From: Bacteroidota bacterium
GTDB taxonomy: Bacteria > Bacteroidota > Bacteroidia > Chitinophagales > Chitinophagaceae
Direction: 5' to 3'
DNA length: 22,167 bases
NCBI GenBank assembly: GCA_030831005.1
Contig: JAURLW010000052.1
Location: 1-22,167 of the forward strand
In this document: in pieces, positions 1 to 7,628 of the stretch
Position numbering within the stretch: position 1 is the stretch's first letter
Layout: every line of letters starts with the position of its first letter
Program-made: the position numbers and the translations under genes
Notes under the pieces: generated by a model
Databases searched by the model: none
What the model saw: the letters and a program-made list of their open reading frames with translations, nothing else
What the model was told of the DNA's origin: nothing

Positions 1-599
1 CCCAAATGAAATCCATAGGTATTAATACCCAAATTAGGCTTTAAGGTAGCTGCATTGGAAAAATGTGTAAACTGCAAGCCTGCCTGTATATCCCAATGAG
101 GATTTATAGCATAATGCAAATCGGTAGCCGCCATAAAATAGATATTAAAGCCACTGCCAATCATATTGTTAAGAGTATCCCAAGTGTTATACCGCTCAAA
201 TTTTTTGGATAAGTATCCAACACCTAAACCCATTCTATAAGTCCATGACCATGCTTTTTTTTCTGCAATTCGATATTGTAGGGTAGGATACATACTATAG
301 CCTCTTCCGTAAATACTATCTAAACCATAATGAGTATACGAAAAACCAATGCCTATTTGAGGAAAATGGCGTAAGGAGTGCCAGGGTTTTTCTCCACGTG
401 TTTTGTGTACTAAATGCAATTCTATTAATTGTGAGGAAGTGGGAATTGGTGCTTTAAAAGCTTCTGTATGCTTAAAAACCTGGGCTTGCATAGCATTGAG
501 TTCTAAGCCATAACCATTCCAATTGCGTTGTGCAAATGCAATTTGTAGCATTAAAAAACTACCGAGTAACAAGCTTATTTTCCTAAAATACTTCACCAT
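1..599 (-). CDS. PagL-like lipid A 3-O-deacylase (acyloxyacyl hydrolase), partial
   Basis: Reading the minus strand from the ATG at 599 gives 199 open codons that run off the window start, so the C-terminus is missing. The protein begins with a positively charged N-terminus, a hydrophobic stretch and an AFA-Q signal peptidase-like site at about residues 21-24, so it should be exported. The rest has alternating aromatic/polar segments typical of a small outer-membrane beta-barrel. Near the end of the visible part is THFSNAA (residues 178-184) followed by KPNLGIN. This matches the conserved H-x-S-N core of the PagL family, with H179 and S181 as the expected catalytic pair. PagL enzymes remove the 3-O acyl chain of lipid A in the outer membrane. 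The gene is divergent from the DUF502 gene, and a TAnnTTTG box lies 13 nt before the ATG. Family assignment is fairly secure; the substrate is inferred from the family. Confidence 0.8.
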   Translation of the reverse strand, partial: MVKYFRKISLLLGSFLMLQIAFAQRNWNGYGLELNAMQAQVFKHTEAFKAPIPTSSQLIELHLVHKTRGEKPWHSLRHFPQIGIGFSYTHYGLDSIYGRGYSMYPTLQYRIAEKKAWSWTYRMGLGVGYLSKKFERYNTWDTLNNMIGSGFNIYFMAATDLHYAINPHWDIQAGLQFTHFSNAATLKPNLGINTYGFHL

Positions 600-612
600 T
601 AAAAGAGTTCTA

Positions 613-620
613 CAAATATA
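613..620 (-). promoter_or_regulatory. -7 promoter box (TATATTTG) for the PagL-like gene
   Basis: The minus strand reads TATATTTG, an exact match to the Bacteroidota primary-sigma -7 consensus TAnnTTTG, 13 nt before the ATG at 599. No clear TTTG -33 element is seen at the expected distance. The predicted leader is very short. Confidence 0.45.
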
Positions 621-644
621 AAACTACAAACGCATTTTATACCT

Positions 645-652
645 TATTTTTG
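645..652 (+). promoter_or_regulatory. -7 promoter box (TATTTTTG) for the DUF502-phrB gene run
   Basis: An exact TAnnTTTG match ends 18 nt before the ATG at 671 and is divergent from the box at 613-620. It would drive the DUF502 gene and probably the three genes after it. No obvious -33 TTTG is visible. Confidence 0.5.
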
Positions 653-670
653 TACTACTAAACTTTTATA

Positions 671-1255
671 ATGCAAAAAATTCTAGCTCGATTACTACGT
701 TCTTTTTTACAAGGCTTATTAATCTTATGCCCTATAGGTATTACTGCTTATTTAATCTTTGCTATTTTCAACTCCGTAGATAGTTTAGTGCCATGGGTTC
801 CCCGTGGTTTAGGCTTTGTTATTATTATTGTATTTGTTACCATTGTAGGATTTTTAGGTACTCGTTTTTTCATAGGAAAGGCAGTAATTAACGCTTTAGG
901 CAATTTATTAGAACATACACCCGGCATTAAATTTATTTATACTTCTGTAAAAGATATTTTAGATTCTTTTGTGGGCGATAAAAGACGTTTCAACAAACCT
1001 GTTTGGGTTAAAGTTAATAGCGAACCGGAAATTTGGCGCATTGGCTTTATAACCCAGAAGGATATGAACTATCTGGGTATGGAAGATAAAGTGGCGGTAT
1101 ACTTACCGCACTCTTATGCCATCTCTGGTTGGGTAATTGTTGTAGATAGAAGTTATACTAAACCGGTAACTACTATGGACGCAGCTGAAGCCATGAAATT
1201 TGCTGTAAGTGGAGGAGTTACCAGTATTGATGGAGAATCAGAAAATAAAAAATAA
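671..1255 (+). CDS. DUF502 family inner-membrane protein
   Basis: This 194-residue protein has two strongly hydrophobic segments, about residues 11-33 and 45-68. A soluble C-terminal part follows, containing the run HTPGIKFIYTSVKDI (about residues 82-96). Hydrophobic pair, conserved region and length match the DUF502 family of small membrane proteins, which has no established biochemical function. The ATG at 671 is supported by a TAnnTTTG box ending 18 nt upstream. No Shine-Dalgarno sequence is present. It is the first gene of a same-strand run, and its stop codon is only 4 nt before the preferred start of the aldo/keto reductase, so the two are probably co-transcribed. The neighbours give no clear clue to function. 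Confidence 0.8.
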   Translation: MQKILARLLRSFLQGLLILCPIGITAYLIFAIFNSVDSLVPWVPRGLGFVIIIVFVTIVGFLGTRFFIGKAVINALGNLLEHTPGIKFIYTSVKDILDSFVGDKRRFNKPVWVKVNSEPEIWRIGFITQKDMNYLGMEDKVAVYLPHSYAISGWVIVVDRSYTKPVTTMDAAEAMKFAVSGGVTSIDGESENKK

Positions 1256-1259
1256 TAAA

Positions 1260-2249
1260 ATGGAATACAGAAGAATGGGGCGATCAGGCCTACAATTAAG
1301 TGCTTTAAGTTTTGGTTCTTGGGTAACCTTTAGCAAACAAATAGACGATTCTATTTCAGATCGATTGATGGGTATAGCCTACGATCATGGCGTTAATTTC
1401 TTTGATAATGCTGAAGTATACGCTTTAGGTGAATCAGAAAAAATGATGGGTCGTGTCTTAAAAAATAAAAATTGGGATAGAACCTCATATACTGTTTCTA
1501 GTAAAGTTTTTTTTGGTTGGAGAGGAAAAGAAAATAAACCTAATCAAACAGGACTAAGCAGAAAACACATCGTAGAAGCTTGTCATGAAGCACTGCAACG
1601 TCTTCAAACGGATTATCTTGACTTATACCTTTGTCATAGACCCGATAAAAACGCACCTATTGAAGAAGTGGTAACAACCATGAATACCCTTATTCAACAA
1701 GGCAAAATATTATATTGGGGTACGAGCGAATGGAGTGCTGCTGAAATTATGGAAGCACATATGGTTGCAAAAGATTTGAAATTAATTGCTCCTAGCGTAG
1801 AACAACCTCAATACAATTTATTCGAACGTCAAAAAATGGAAGTAGATTACTTATCTATTTTCAGAAATATTGGAATGGGTACCACCATTTGGAGTCCGCT
1901 AGCATCTGGACTCTTAAGTGGAAAATATAATAATGGTATTCCAGAAGGTTCTCGATTATCAATAGAAGGATTTGAATGGTTGAAAGACCGAACATTGAGT
2001 GAAGAACGATTTGCTCGTGTAACAGCTTTAACTAAAATAGCGCAAGAACTACAAACTAGTGTAGCCACTTTATCTATTGCATGGTGTTTATGCAATCCAA
2101 ATGTAAGTACCGCTATTTTAGGGGCTACTAAAGAAGCGCAATTAATAGAAAATTTGAAAGCATTAGATGTATACGCAACACTTACTCCAGAAATTTTGGA
2201 GCAAATAGAAAATTGTATGCAAACAAAACCTATTGCACCTTCTTTTTAA
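1260..2249 (+). CDS. Aldo/keto reductase, potassium-channel beta-subunit-like (AKR6 type)
   Basis: From the ATG at 1260 the protein has 329 residues, the usual length of this family. It begins MEYRRMGRSG, the expected first strand, and the frame upstream of it overlaps the previous gene. That upstream part (GTG at 1209, ATG at 1230) is therefore probably not translated. The aldo/keto reductase tetrad is visible: D49 and Y54 in FFDNAEVY, K82 in SSKVFF and H126 in LYLCHRP. The C-terminal run STAILGATKEAQLIENL binds NADP(H) in relatives. These enzymes reduce aldehydes and ketones with NADPH in the cytoplasm; the physiological substrate cannot be read from the sequence. It lies 4 nt after the DUF502 gene and 9 nt before serC. 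Confidence 0.85.
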   Translation: MEYRRMGRSGLQLSALSFGSWVTFSKQIDDSISDRLMGIAYDHGVNFFDNAEVYALGESEKMMGRVLKNKNWDRTSYTVSSKVFFGWRGKENKPNQTGLSRKHIVEACHEALQRLQTDYLDLYLCHRPDKNAPIEEVVTTMNTLIQQGKILYWGTSEWSAAEIMEAHMVAKDLKLIAPSVEQPQYNLFERQKMEVDYLSIFRNIGMGTTIWSPLASGLLSGKYNNGIPEGSRLSIEGFEWLKDRTLSEERFARVTALTKIAQELQTSVATLSIAWCLCNPNVSTAILGATKEAQLIENLKALDVYATLTPEILEQIENCMQTKPIAPSF

Positions 2250-2258
2250 ATATTAGCT

Positions 2259-3320
2259 ATGCTTCATAATTTTGGATCTGGTCCGGCTAAATTGCATAAA
2301 AGTGTGTATGAACAATTAGCTCAATCGCTAATTGATTATGAGCAAACTGGCTTGTCGATCCTAGAAGTCTATCATAGAACGCCTTTATTTGAAGCCATTT
2401 TAGAAGAAGCTACTCAATTGTGTAAAGAACTTTATCAGCTTGATGCTTCTAAAGAAGTACTCTTTATGCCCAATGGTGCTACTTGGCATTTTAATTTAAT
2501 TGCGCAGAATTTTATACACAACAAAGCTGCTTATATACATTCGGGTAATTGGTCTAAAAAAGCCTACGATATAGCTTTAGAATATGGGAAAGCAGATATT
2601 GTTGCTTCGTCTGAAAACAATCACTTCAAATCCATACCAGTTATTGAACAAGATCTAAGCGCTTATGATTACCTGCATATTACATCTAATAACACCGATG
2701 TAGGGACGCAATTTCATAGCTATCCCAATAGCTCCATTCCATTGATTGCTGATATGTCCTCGGATATTTTTTCTAAACCAATAGATAGTAATGCATTTGC
2801 TTGCATTTATGCAGGTGCACAAAAAAATATTGGCATTGCTGGAGCCTCTTTGGTCATTATTGACAAAGATTTTCTTTCTAAAACCCACAAGCATATTCCT
2901 AATTATTATCAGTACAATCAATGGGTAAATAATAAATCCATTATGAATACCCCGCCCATATTTGCCATTTATGCTATGTTGGTAAATATGCGTTGGATGA
3001 AAGCTATGGGTGGACTTGAACATATGCATGCACAAGCAAAAGAAAAAGCAAAATTACTATATCAAACGCTAGACAATAGTCATTTATTTGAAGTTTATGC
3101 TCGCAAAGAAGACCGATCATTAATGAATGTTTGTTTCTCCATGAAAGAGACCTCATTACATAATTCCTTTATGCATTTTGCTAAAGAAGCAGGTATTATA
3201 CAAATAGAAGGCTATAGAACCGTTGGCGGATTTAGAGTGTCTTTATATAATGCTATTGAGCTGGCTTCTGTACAACATCTATGCGATGTTATTGCTGCAT
3301 TTGATCATATCCCTCGCTAA
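2259..3320 (+). CDS. serC: Phosphoserine aminotransferase
   Basis: This 353-residue, PLP-dependent class V aminotransferase converts 3-phosphohydroxypyruvate and glutamate to phosphoserine and 2-oxoglutarate in serine biosynthesis. The N-terminus MLHNFGSGPAKL and the segment LSILEVYHRT (residues 32-41, with substrate-binding H39-R40) are typical of SerC. The PLP lysine is K189 in YAGAQKNIG. ADMSSDIFS (164-172) carries the aspartate that contacts the PLP ring, and SNNTDVGT (143-150) corresponds to the canonical NNTIxGT. The C-terminal GGFRVSLYN resembles the usual GGxRAS(I/L)YN. Length is normal. serA is not in the window. The start lies 9 nt after the aldo/keto reductase stop, consistent with one transcript. 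Confidence 0.93.
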   Translation: MLHNFGSGPAKLHKSVYEQLAQSLIDYEQTGLSILEVYHRTPLFEAILEEATQLCKELYQLDASKEVLFMPNGATWHFNLIAQNFIHNKAAYIHSGNWSKKAYDIALEYGKADIVASSENNHFKSIPVIEQDLSAYDYLHITSNNTDVGTQFHSYPNSSIPLIADMSSDIFSKPIDSNAFACIYAGAQKNIGIAGASLVIIDKDFLSKTHKHIPNYYQYNQWVNNKSIMNTPPIFAIYAMLVNMRWMKAMGGLEHMHAQAKEKAKLLYQTLDNSHLFEVYARKEDRSLMNVCFSMKETSLHNSFMHFAKEAGIIQIEGYRTVGGFRVSLYNAIELASVQHLCDVIAAFDHIPR

Positions 3321-3350
3321 ACAATTTATATCTTTTATTGTTTCATTTGC

Positions 3351-4661
3351 ATGCAAACACCGATAACAATATTTTGGTTTAGACGCGATTTACGTATAGA
3401 AGACAATCATGGTTTATACAAAGCACTTCAATTAGGCTTACCGGTATTACCTATTTTCATTTTCGATCCTAGCATTTTAGATCCACTTCCAAAAAACGAT
3501 AGACGCGTTGCTTTTATTCATGAAACGTTGTGTGCTATCCAGAAAGAATTAATTGTTGTGGGCTCGTCTTTAGAAGTAATTTATGATGCTCCATTAGCAG
3601 CATTTCAAAAACTATGCAATCAATATTCTGTACAGCATGTTATTGCCAATCATGACTATGAGCCCTATGCTCAAGAAAGGGATAAAGCAATTAAATCCTA
3701 TTTAGCTGATCAGGGTATAAGTTTTGAAACTTTCAAAGATCAAGTGATTTTTGAAAAAAATGAAATCATAAAAGACGATGCTACACCTTATACGGTTTTT
3801 ACACCTTATAGTAAAAAATGGAAAGCCACTTTTACAAAATCATTGAGTCATGCTTATCCGTCCAATGCACATATTCAACATTTTATCAAAATTGATGCTA
3901 AAGCAATAATTAGTTTATCGGATATGGGCTTTGAAGCATATTCAACAGCTTTTCCAGCTAATAAAGTAAGCAACGAATTGTTGCAAGCCTATGCTGCACA
4001 AAGAGATTTTCCGGCAAAAAATGGTACTAGTAGATTGGGCGTTCATTTACGATTTGGCACCATTAGTATCCGACAATTAGTTGCACAAGCAATAGCTACT
4101 AACGAAACTTTTTTAAATGAATTAATTTGGCGCGAATTCTACCAAATGATTCTATGGCATTTTCCTCATGTTGTAAATAGTGCTTTCAAACCAAAATATA
4201 ATGCTATAAAATGGTCGGATAATGAAACCCATTTCAAGGCTTGGTGTGAAGGAAAAACAGGCTACCCAATTGTTGATGCCGGCATGCGTGAATTAGTAAA
4301 TACGGGTTATATGCACAATCGTGTGCGTATGATAGTAGCAAGTTTTCTTACCAAACACTTATTAATTGATTGGAGAAAAGGAGCTGATTTTTTTGCACTG
4401 CATTTATTAGATTTTGATTTGGCTGCAAATAATGGAGGATGGCAATGGGCGGCAGGCTGTGGTTGTGATGCTGCTCCTTATTTTAGAGTGTTTAATCCTT
4501 ACATACAAACTGCCAAGTTTGATAAAGAAGGAGACTATATACATCAGTGGGTACCAGAGCTAAACTCTTTGTCCTATCCTGCACCTATAGTAATTCACGA
4601 AGAGGCAAGGAACAAGTGTTTAGCTGTATATAAAAATGCCTTACAAGGAGAAGCGCTTTAA
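3351..4661 (+). CDS. Cryptochrome/photolyase family protein, probable CPD photolyase
   Basis: This 436-residue flavoprotein should use blue light to split cyclobutane pyrimidine dimers. The N-terminal antenna (photolyase) domain starts with FWFRRDLR (residues 8-15). FAD-domain signatures follow: TSRLGVHLRFG (226-236), WREFYQ (260-265), MHNRVRM (321-327), WRKGADFF (341-348) and a block from NNGGWQW (360-366) to AAPYFRVFNP (374-383). Tryptophans W341, W364 and W260 are at places compatible with the electron-transfer chain and substrate pocket of class I enzymes. It lies 30 nt after serC. A one-mismatch -7 box (TATCTTTT, 3329-3336) could give it a separate promoter. Its 3' end overlaps the opposite-strand gene by 21 bp. 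A signalling cryptochrome cannot be excluded. Confidence 0.88.
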   Translation: MQTPITIFWFRRDLRIEDNHGLYKALQLGLPVLPIFIFDPSILDPLPKNDRRVAFIHETLCAIQKELIVVGSSLEVIYDAPLAAFQKLCNQYSVQHVIANHDYEPYAQERDKAIKSYLADQGISFETFKDQVIFEKNEIIKDDATPYTVFTPYSKKWKATFTKSLSHAYPSNAHIQHFIKIDAKAIISLSDMGFEAYSTAFPANKVSNELLQAYAAQRDFPAKNGTSRLGVHLRFGTISIRQLVAQAIATNETFLNELIWREFYQMILWHFPHVVNSAFKPKYNAIKWSDNETHFKAWCEGKTGYPIVDAGMRELVNTGYMHNRVRMIVASFLTKHLLIDWRKGADFFALHLLDFDLAANNGGWQWAAGCGCDAAPYFRVFNPYIQTAKFDKEGDYIHQWVPELNSLSYPAPIVIHEEARNKCLAVYKNALQGEAL

Positions 4662-5855
4662 AATCTGTTTAAAAAAAACAAAACCAGTTGCTTTTATTAA
4701 GTCATTAACCTCGGTTTTTATATTAACAAATTTCTTACTTGTTGTTTGTGTGCACAATGCTAATTCAATAATTTTCTTTTGAATGATGAAGTATTTTCTA
4801 GTAAGAAAAGATAAATTAGCTTCATCAATTCTTGCCAAAATTCTTTTTGCATGATCTTTTTTTCCTGTACCATATAAGGCAATGGCTTTTATAATATCTA
4901 GAGATTCGTAAAATCCGTTATTAAAAGGAATATCTTTAAAGCGCATATAATCTAATTCACCAATTTCAATCATTTGTAAAGCCATTTCATAATCACCTAT
5001 TAAATTAAAAGCATCGGCAACTACAAACGGATAAAAGGGGAAATAGCTCTCTCTTTTGTTGGCTGGTTTTATTTTATTATGCCATTGGAATGCAATTTTT
5101 GTCCAAGTTTCTATTTGTTGTTGATCCTTGTTCATATAGCCTTGGGTGAGATTGGCCATTACTTTACGTGCAACGGGAAAAGCATGTGAAGATAGATTTT
5201 CATCAATTTGGTTAATTTTTTTTAGTAACGCTTCTCCTTCCTTTATATTTTCTTGCATTAAGGCTGCAAAATGTAGAACACAATTTCCAAACAACTGAGC
5301 CTCGGCAGTATTTTTATGTTTCAAGTACATTTTGAAATACAATTGGTACGATCCACATATGCCATCGAAATAAGGAGCCTTTTCGAAAAAATAAACTTGA
5401 GCAATAGGGTGTTTGGCAAAATAAGGACCCAGATAAGCCAACATAGCCTCTGAACTAATTACTTTTATAAATATTTTATAATTGGCTATTTGATAATTGA
5501 TATCGTCTTCGTTTACAGCATCCACTTCGTAAAATTGCTTCATGAAATCTGCCAGCACTTTCTCTTCAGATGTTATTAGCGTATCTTTTGACTTAATCTT
5601 TAATAAGGTTTTAATTTCATCAATACCTACATATTTTAAAACAATTTGTTCACTACGTTTAGATATGGCTACTCCATCTTTAATAAAGCCCCACATCCGC
5701 CTTAAAGTTTGGGCACTAATATCCAGACCAGTTGTAATTTTTATCTGATGCGAAAGCCTTTCGCACTCGTAACTATACAGTATCGGTTTGCCAAAAACGA
5801 TTTCCGCCTGTTGCCTTAAAAGAATACCTTCTTGAGAAACTAACCAATTGTTCAT
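4641..5855 (-). CDS. Unrecognised protein: N-terminal HTH-like domain plus helical repeats
   Basis: I do not recognise a named family for this 404-residue protein. Residues about 31-79 read CERLSHQIKI, then DISAQTLRRMWGF, then SKRSEQIVLKYVG. This pattern (LSxxI...IS..TLRR.WGF......T...L..Y.G) recurs at the N-terminus of Bacteroidota helix-turn-helix-like regulators. The remaining roughly 310 residues are mostly amphipathic helices with alternating aromatic residues, like a TPR-type solenoid, for example FPFYPFVVADAFNLIGDYEMA. There is no signal peptide or membrane segment, so it should be cytoplasmic. The ATG at 5855 is preceded by a one-mismatch -7 box (TAATTTTC, 5871-5878). It overlaps the convergent photolyase by 21 bp. 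A transcription regulator or ligand-responsive scaffold is a guess from domain layout only. Confidence 0.7.
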   Translation of the reverse strand: MNNWLVSQEGILLRQQAEIVFGKPILYSYECERLSHQIKITTGLDISAQTLRRMWGFIKDGVAISKRSEQIVLKYVGIDEIKTLLKIKSKDTLITSEEKVLADFMKQFYEVDAVNEDDINYQIANYKIFIKVISSEAMLAYLGPYFAKHPIAQVYFFEKAPYFDGICGSYQLYFKMYLKHKNTAEAQLFGNCVLHFAALMQENIKEGEALLKKINQIDENLSSHAFPVARKVMANLTQGYMNKDQQQIETWTKIAFQWHNKIKPANKRESYFPFYPFVVADAFNLIGDYEMALQMIEIGELDYMRFKDIPFNNGFYESLDIIKAIALYGTGKKDHAKRILARIDEANLSFLTRKYFIIQKKIIELALCTQTTSKKFVNIKTEVNDLIKATGFVFFKQILKRFSL

Positions 5856-5929
5856 ATATTAAAGTTAATCGAAAATTAATATAGATGGAATAAAATGGAT
5901 TTTTTTTTAAGAACTAAAAATAGCACTTT

Positions 5930-6007
5930 TACATTGCTTGTTTACTAATTGATGGGTTTCCATTATCAATTAGAGAAAATTCCCATAGTTCGCTGTGGGT
6001 TTTTTTT
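5930..6007 (+). ncRNA. Candidate small + strand RNA in the gap upstream of the HTH-helical gene
   Basis: This 150-bp non-coding gap holds two stem-loops in succession. TAATTGAT (5946-5953) pairs with ATCAATTA (5965-5972). CCCATAG (5982-5988) then pairs with CTGTGGG (5993-5999) around a TTCG loop and is followed by eight T on the + strand. No + strand protein gene ends here. The flanking genes are both on the minus strand. TACATTGC at 5930-5937 is a weak candidate -7 element. This is a hypothesis from structure only; the hairpin may instead be the end of the comM transcript. Confidence 0.3.
5982..6007 (+). terminator. Terminator-like hairpin with T-tract, TTCG loop
   Basis: A 7-bp stem (5982-5988 with 5993-5999, including one T-G wobble) closes a TTCG loop and runs into T6000-T6007. 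On the minus strand the wobble becomes a C-A mismatch and the downstream tract is only AATTTTCTCT, so folding favours the + strand. It directly abuts the comM stop codon (6006-6008). It could still serve as a weak terminator for comM. Confidence 0.55.
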
Positions 6008-7550
6008 ATCCAGCCCATCCTTCCCGATCTAAACTTCTATATTGAATAGCCTCTGCTAAATGTTCAGGTTGAATCGAACTAGACTCCGCCAAATCGGCAA
6101 TTGTTCTAGCTACCTTTAAAATACGATCATAAGCCCGTGCTGATAAATTAAGTCGCTCCATAGCTGTTTTTAGCAAATGTTGTCCAACGGCATCAATTTC
6201 ACACACTTCTTTTAATAATTTACTTCCCATCTGGGCGTTACTATAGACGCCTGCTTGTTTTTCAAAACGCTTTTCTTGTATTTCCCGCGCTGCAATAACC
6301 CTAGCTCTTACAATATAACTTTTTTCTTGTTCTTGCTTATTTGATAATTCAGAAAATGCAACCGGCGTTACTTCCACATGTAAATCTATACGATCTAATA
6401 ATGGACCTGATATTTTATTTAAATAACGCTGCACCATAATTGGACTGCAGGTACAATCTTTTTCTGGATGATTATAAAAACCACAGGGACAGGGATTCAT
6501 CGATGCTAATAACATGAAGCTTGCGGGAAAATCCATACTTACCTTAGCGCGCGAAATGGTAACCTTACGTTCTTCCATAGGTTGACGCATCACCTCTAAA
6601 ACAGTCCGTTTAAACTCTGGCAACTCGTCTAAAAATAATACTCCGTTATGTGCCAAAGATATTTCGCCGGGTTGCGGATTGCCACCACCACCTACTAAGG
6701 CTACATCACTTATGGTATGGTGCGGACTTCGAAATGGACGATGTGCAACTAAAGCCGCATCGCTAGGTAGCTTTCCTGCTACGGAATGTATTTTGGTAGC
6801 CTCTAAAGCTTCTTGCAAACTAAGGGGTGGTAAAATAGTTGGTAATCGTTTTGCTAGCATGGTTTTACCTGCACCTGGCGGGCCAATTAAAATAGCATTA
6901 TGACCTCCGGCAGCAGCAATTTCTAAAGCACGTTTTACATTAATTTGTCCTTTAACATCGGCAAAATCAATATCAAAGAATTCTTGTGCTGCAAAAAACT
7001 CATCTCGTGTATTTACTTCAATGGGTTGTAAGTTTAATTTTTTATTAAAAAAATCTACGGCTTCACTTATATGAGTAATACCATAAACTTCTAAATTATT
7101 TACTAAAGCAGCTTCACGAGCATTTTGCTTTGGCAATATTAATCCTTTAAATTTTTCGGCGCGGGCTTGTATAGCTATGGGCAATGCTCCTTTAATAGGC
7201 TTCAGTGATCCATCTAAAGAGAGTTCACCCATAATAATATATTCTCCAATAGTAGCCGCTTCTAATTGTCCAGTAACTGCCAACATGCCTAATGCAATAG
7301 GAAGATCATAAGCAGAGCCCGCCTTTTTAATATCTGCTGGCGCCATATTTACCAATACCTTATATCTTGGTCGCTCTAAGCCATTATTTTTGATAGCCGA
7401 CAAGATCCGATCTACACTTTCTTTAACTGCATTATCGGGCAAGCCTACAATAAAATATCCAGGGGGTTGATTGGGGGAGGAATCAATTTCCATAGTGATG
7501 GTAATAGCATCTACACCATAAACGGCACTTCCATATACTTTGACTAACAT
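6006..7550 (-). CDS. comM: YifB/ComM family Mg-chelatase-like AAA+ ATPase
   Basis: This 514-residue protein has the normal length and order for the family. The N-terminal Lon-protease-like ChlI fold (about 1-170) contains VKESVDRI, LVNMAPADIKK and SAYDLPIALG. An AAA+ module follows with Walker A GPPGAGKT (223-230), Walker B VLFLDE (304-309) and the arginine-bearing LLDRIDLH (384-391). The NPCPCGF...CTC cysteines (C354, C356, C366, C368) are typical of these proteins. The C-terminal chelatase domain ends in YRSLDREGW. ComM homologues have been shown to be hexameric helicases that promote branch migration during natural transformation; in non-competent species the role is less clear. No competence genes are nearby. 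It is divergent from the crotonase, with a TAnnTTTG box 31 nt before the ATG. Confidence 0.9.
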   Translation of the reverse strand: MLVKVYGSAVYGVDAITITMEIDSSPNQPPGYFIVGLPDNAVKESVDRILSAIKNNGLERPRYKVLVNMAPADIKKAGSAYDLPIALGMLAVTGQLEAATIGEYIIMGELSLDGSLKPIKGALPIAIQARAEKFKGLILPKQNAREAALVNNLEVYGITHISEAVDFFNKKLNLQPIEVNTRDEFFAAQEFFDIDFADVKGQINVKRALEIAAAGGHNAILIGPPGAGKTMLAKRLPTILPPLSLQEALEATKIHSVAGKLPSDAALVAHRPFRSPHHTISDVALVGGGGNPQPGEISLAHNGVLFLDELPEFKRTVLEVMRQPMEERKVTISRAKVSMDFPASFMLLASMNPCPCGFYNHPEKDCTCSPIMVQRYLNKISGPLLDRIDLHVEVTPVAFSELSNKQEQEKSYIVRARVIAAREIQEKRFEKQAGVYSNAQMGSKLLKEVCEIDAVGQHLLKTAMERLNLSARAYDRILKVARTIADLAESSSIQPEHLAEAIQYRSLDREGWAG

Positions 7551-7581
7551 ATAACGTGTTTAAAATAGCTTATCGAAAATA

Positions 7582-7589
7582 CAAAGCTA
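7582..7589 (-). promoter_or_regulatory. -7 promoter box (TAGCTTTG) for comM
   Basis: The minus strand has an exact TAnnTTTG match 31 nt before the comM ATG at 7550, back to back with the crotonase box at 7604-7611. No clear -33 element is seen. Confidence 0.45.
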
Positions 7590-7603
7590 AGGCTAATATC
7601 TAG

Positions 7604-7611
7604 TACTTTTG
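7604..7611 (+). promoter_or_regulatory. -7 promoter box (TACTTTTG) for the PaaG-like crotonase
   Basis: An exact TAnnTTTG match ends 17 nt before the ATG at 7629. The two divergent boxes are 14 bp apart, so the two promoters overlap and their polymerases may compete. Confidence 0.5.
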
Positions 7612-7628
7612 GGTAAGAAAATTTATTT

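Noticed and set aside
5542..5748. + strand open frame inside the HTH-helical gene
   Set aside because: It is antisense to a well-formed protein, has no family resemblance and no promoter box; an A/T-rich complement readily gives such frames.
5946..5972. 8-bp inverted repeat TAATTGAT/ATCAATTA as a regulator operator
   Set aside because: It is A/T-rich and occurs once; I kept it only as a possible stem of the candidate RNA.
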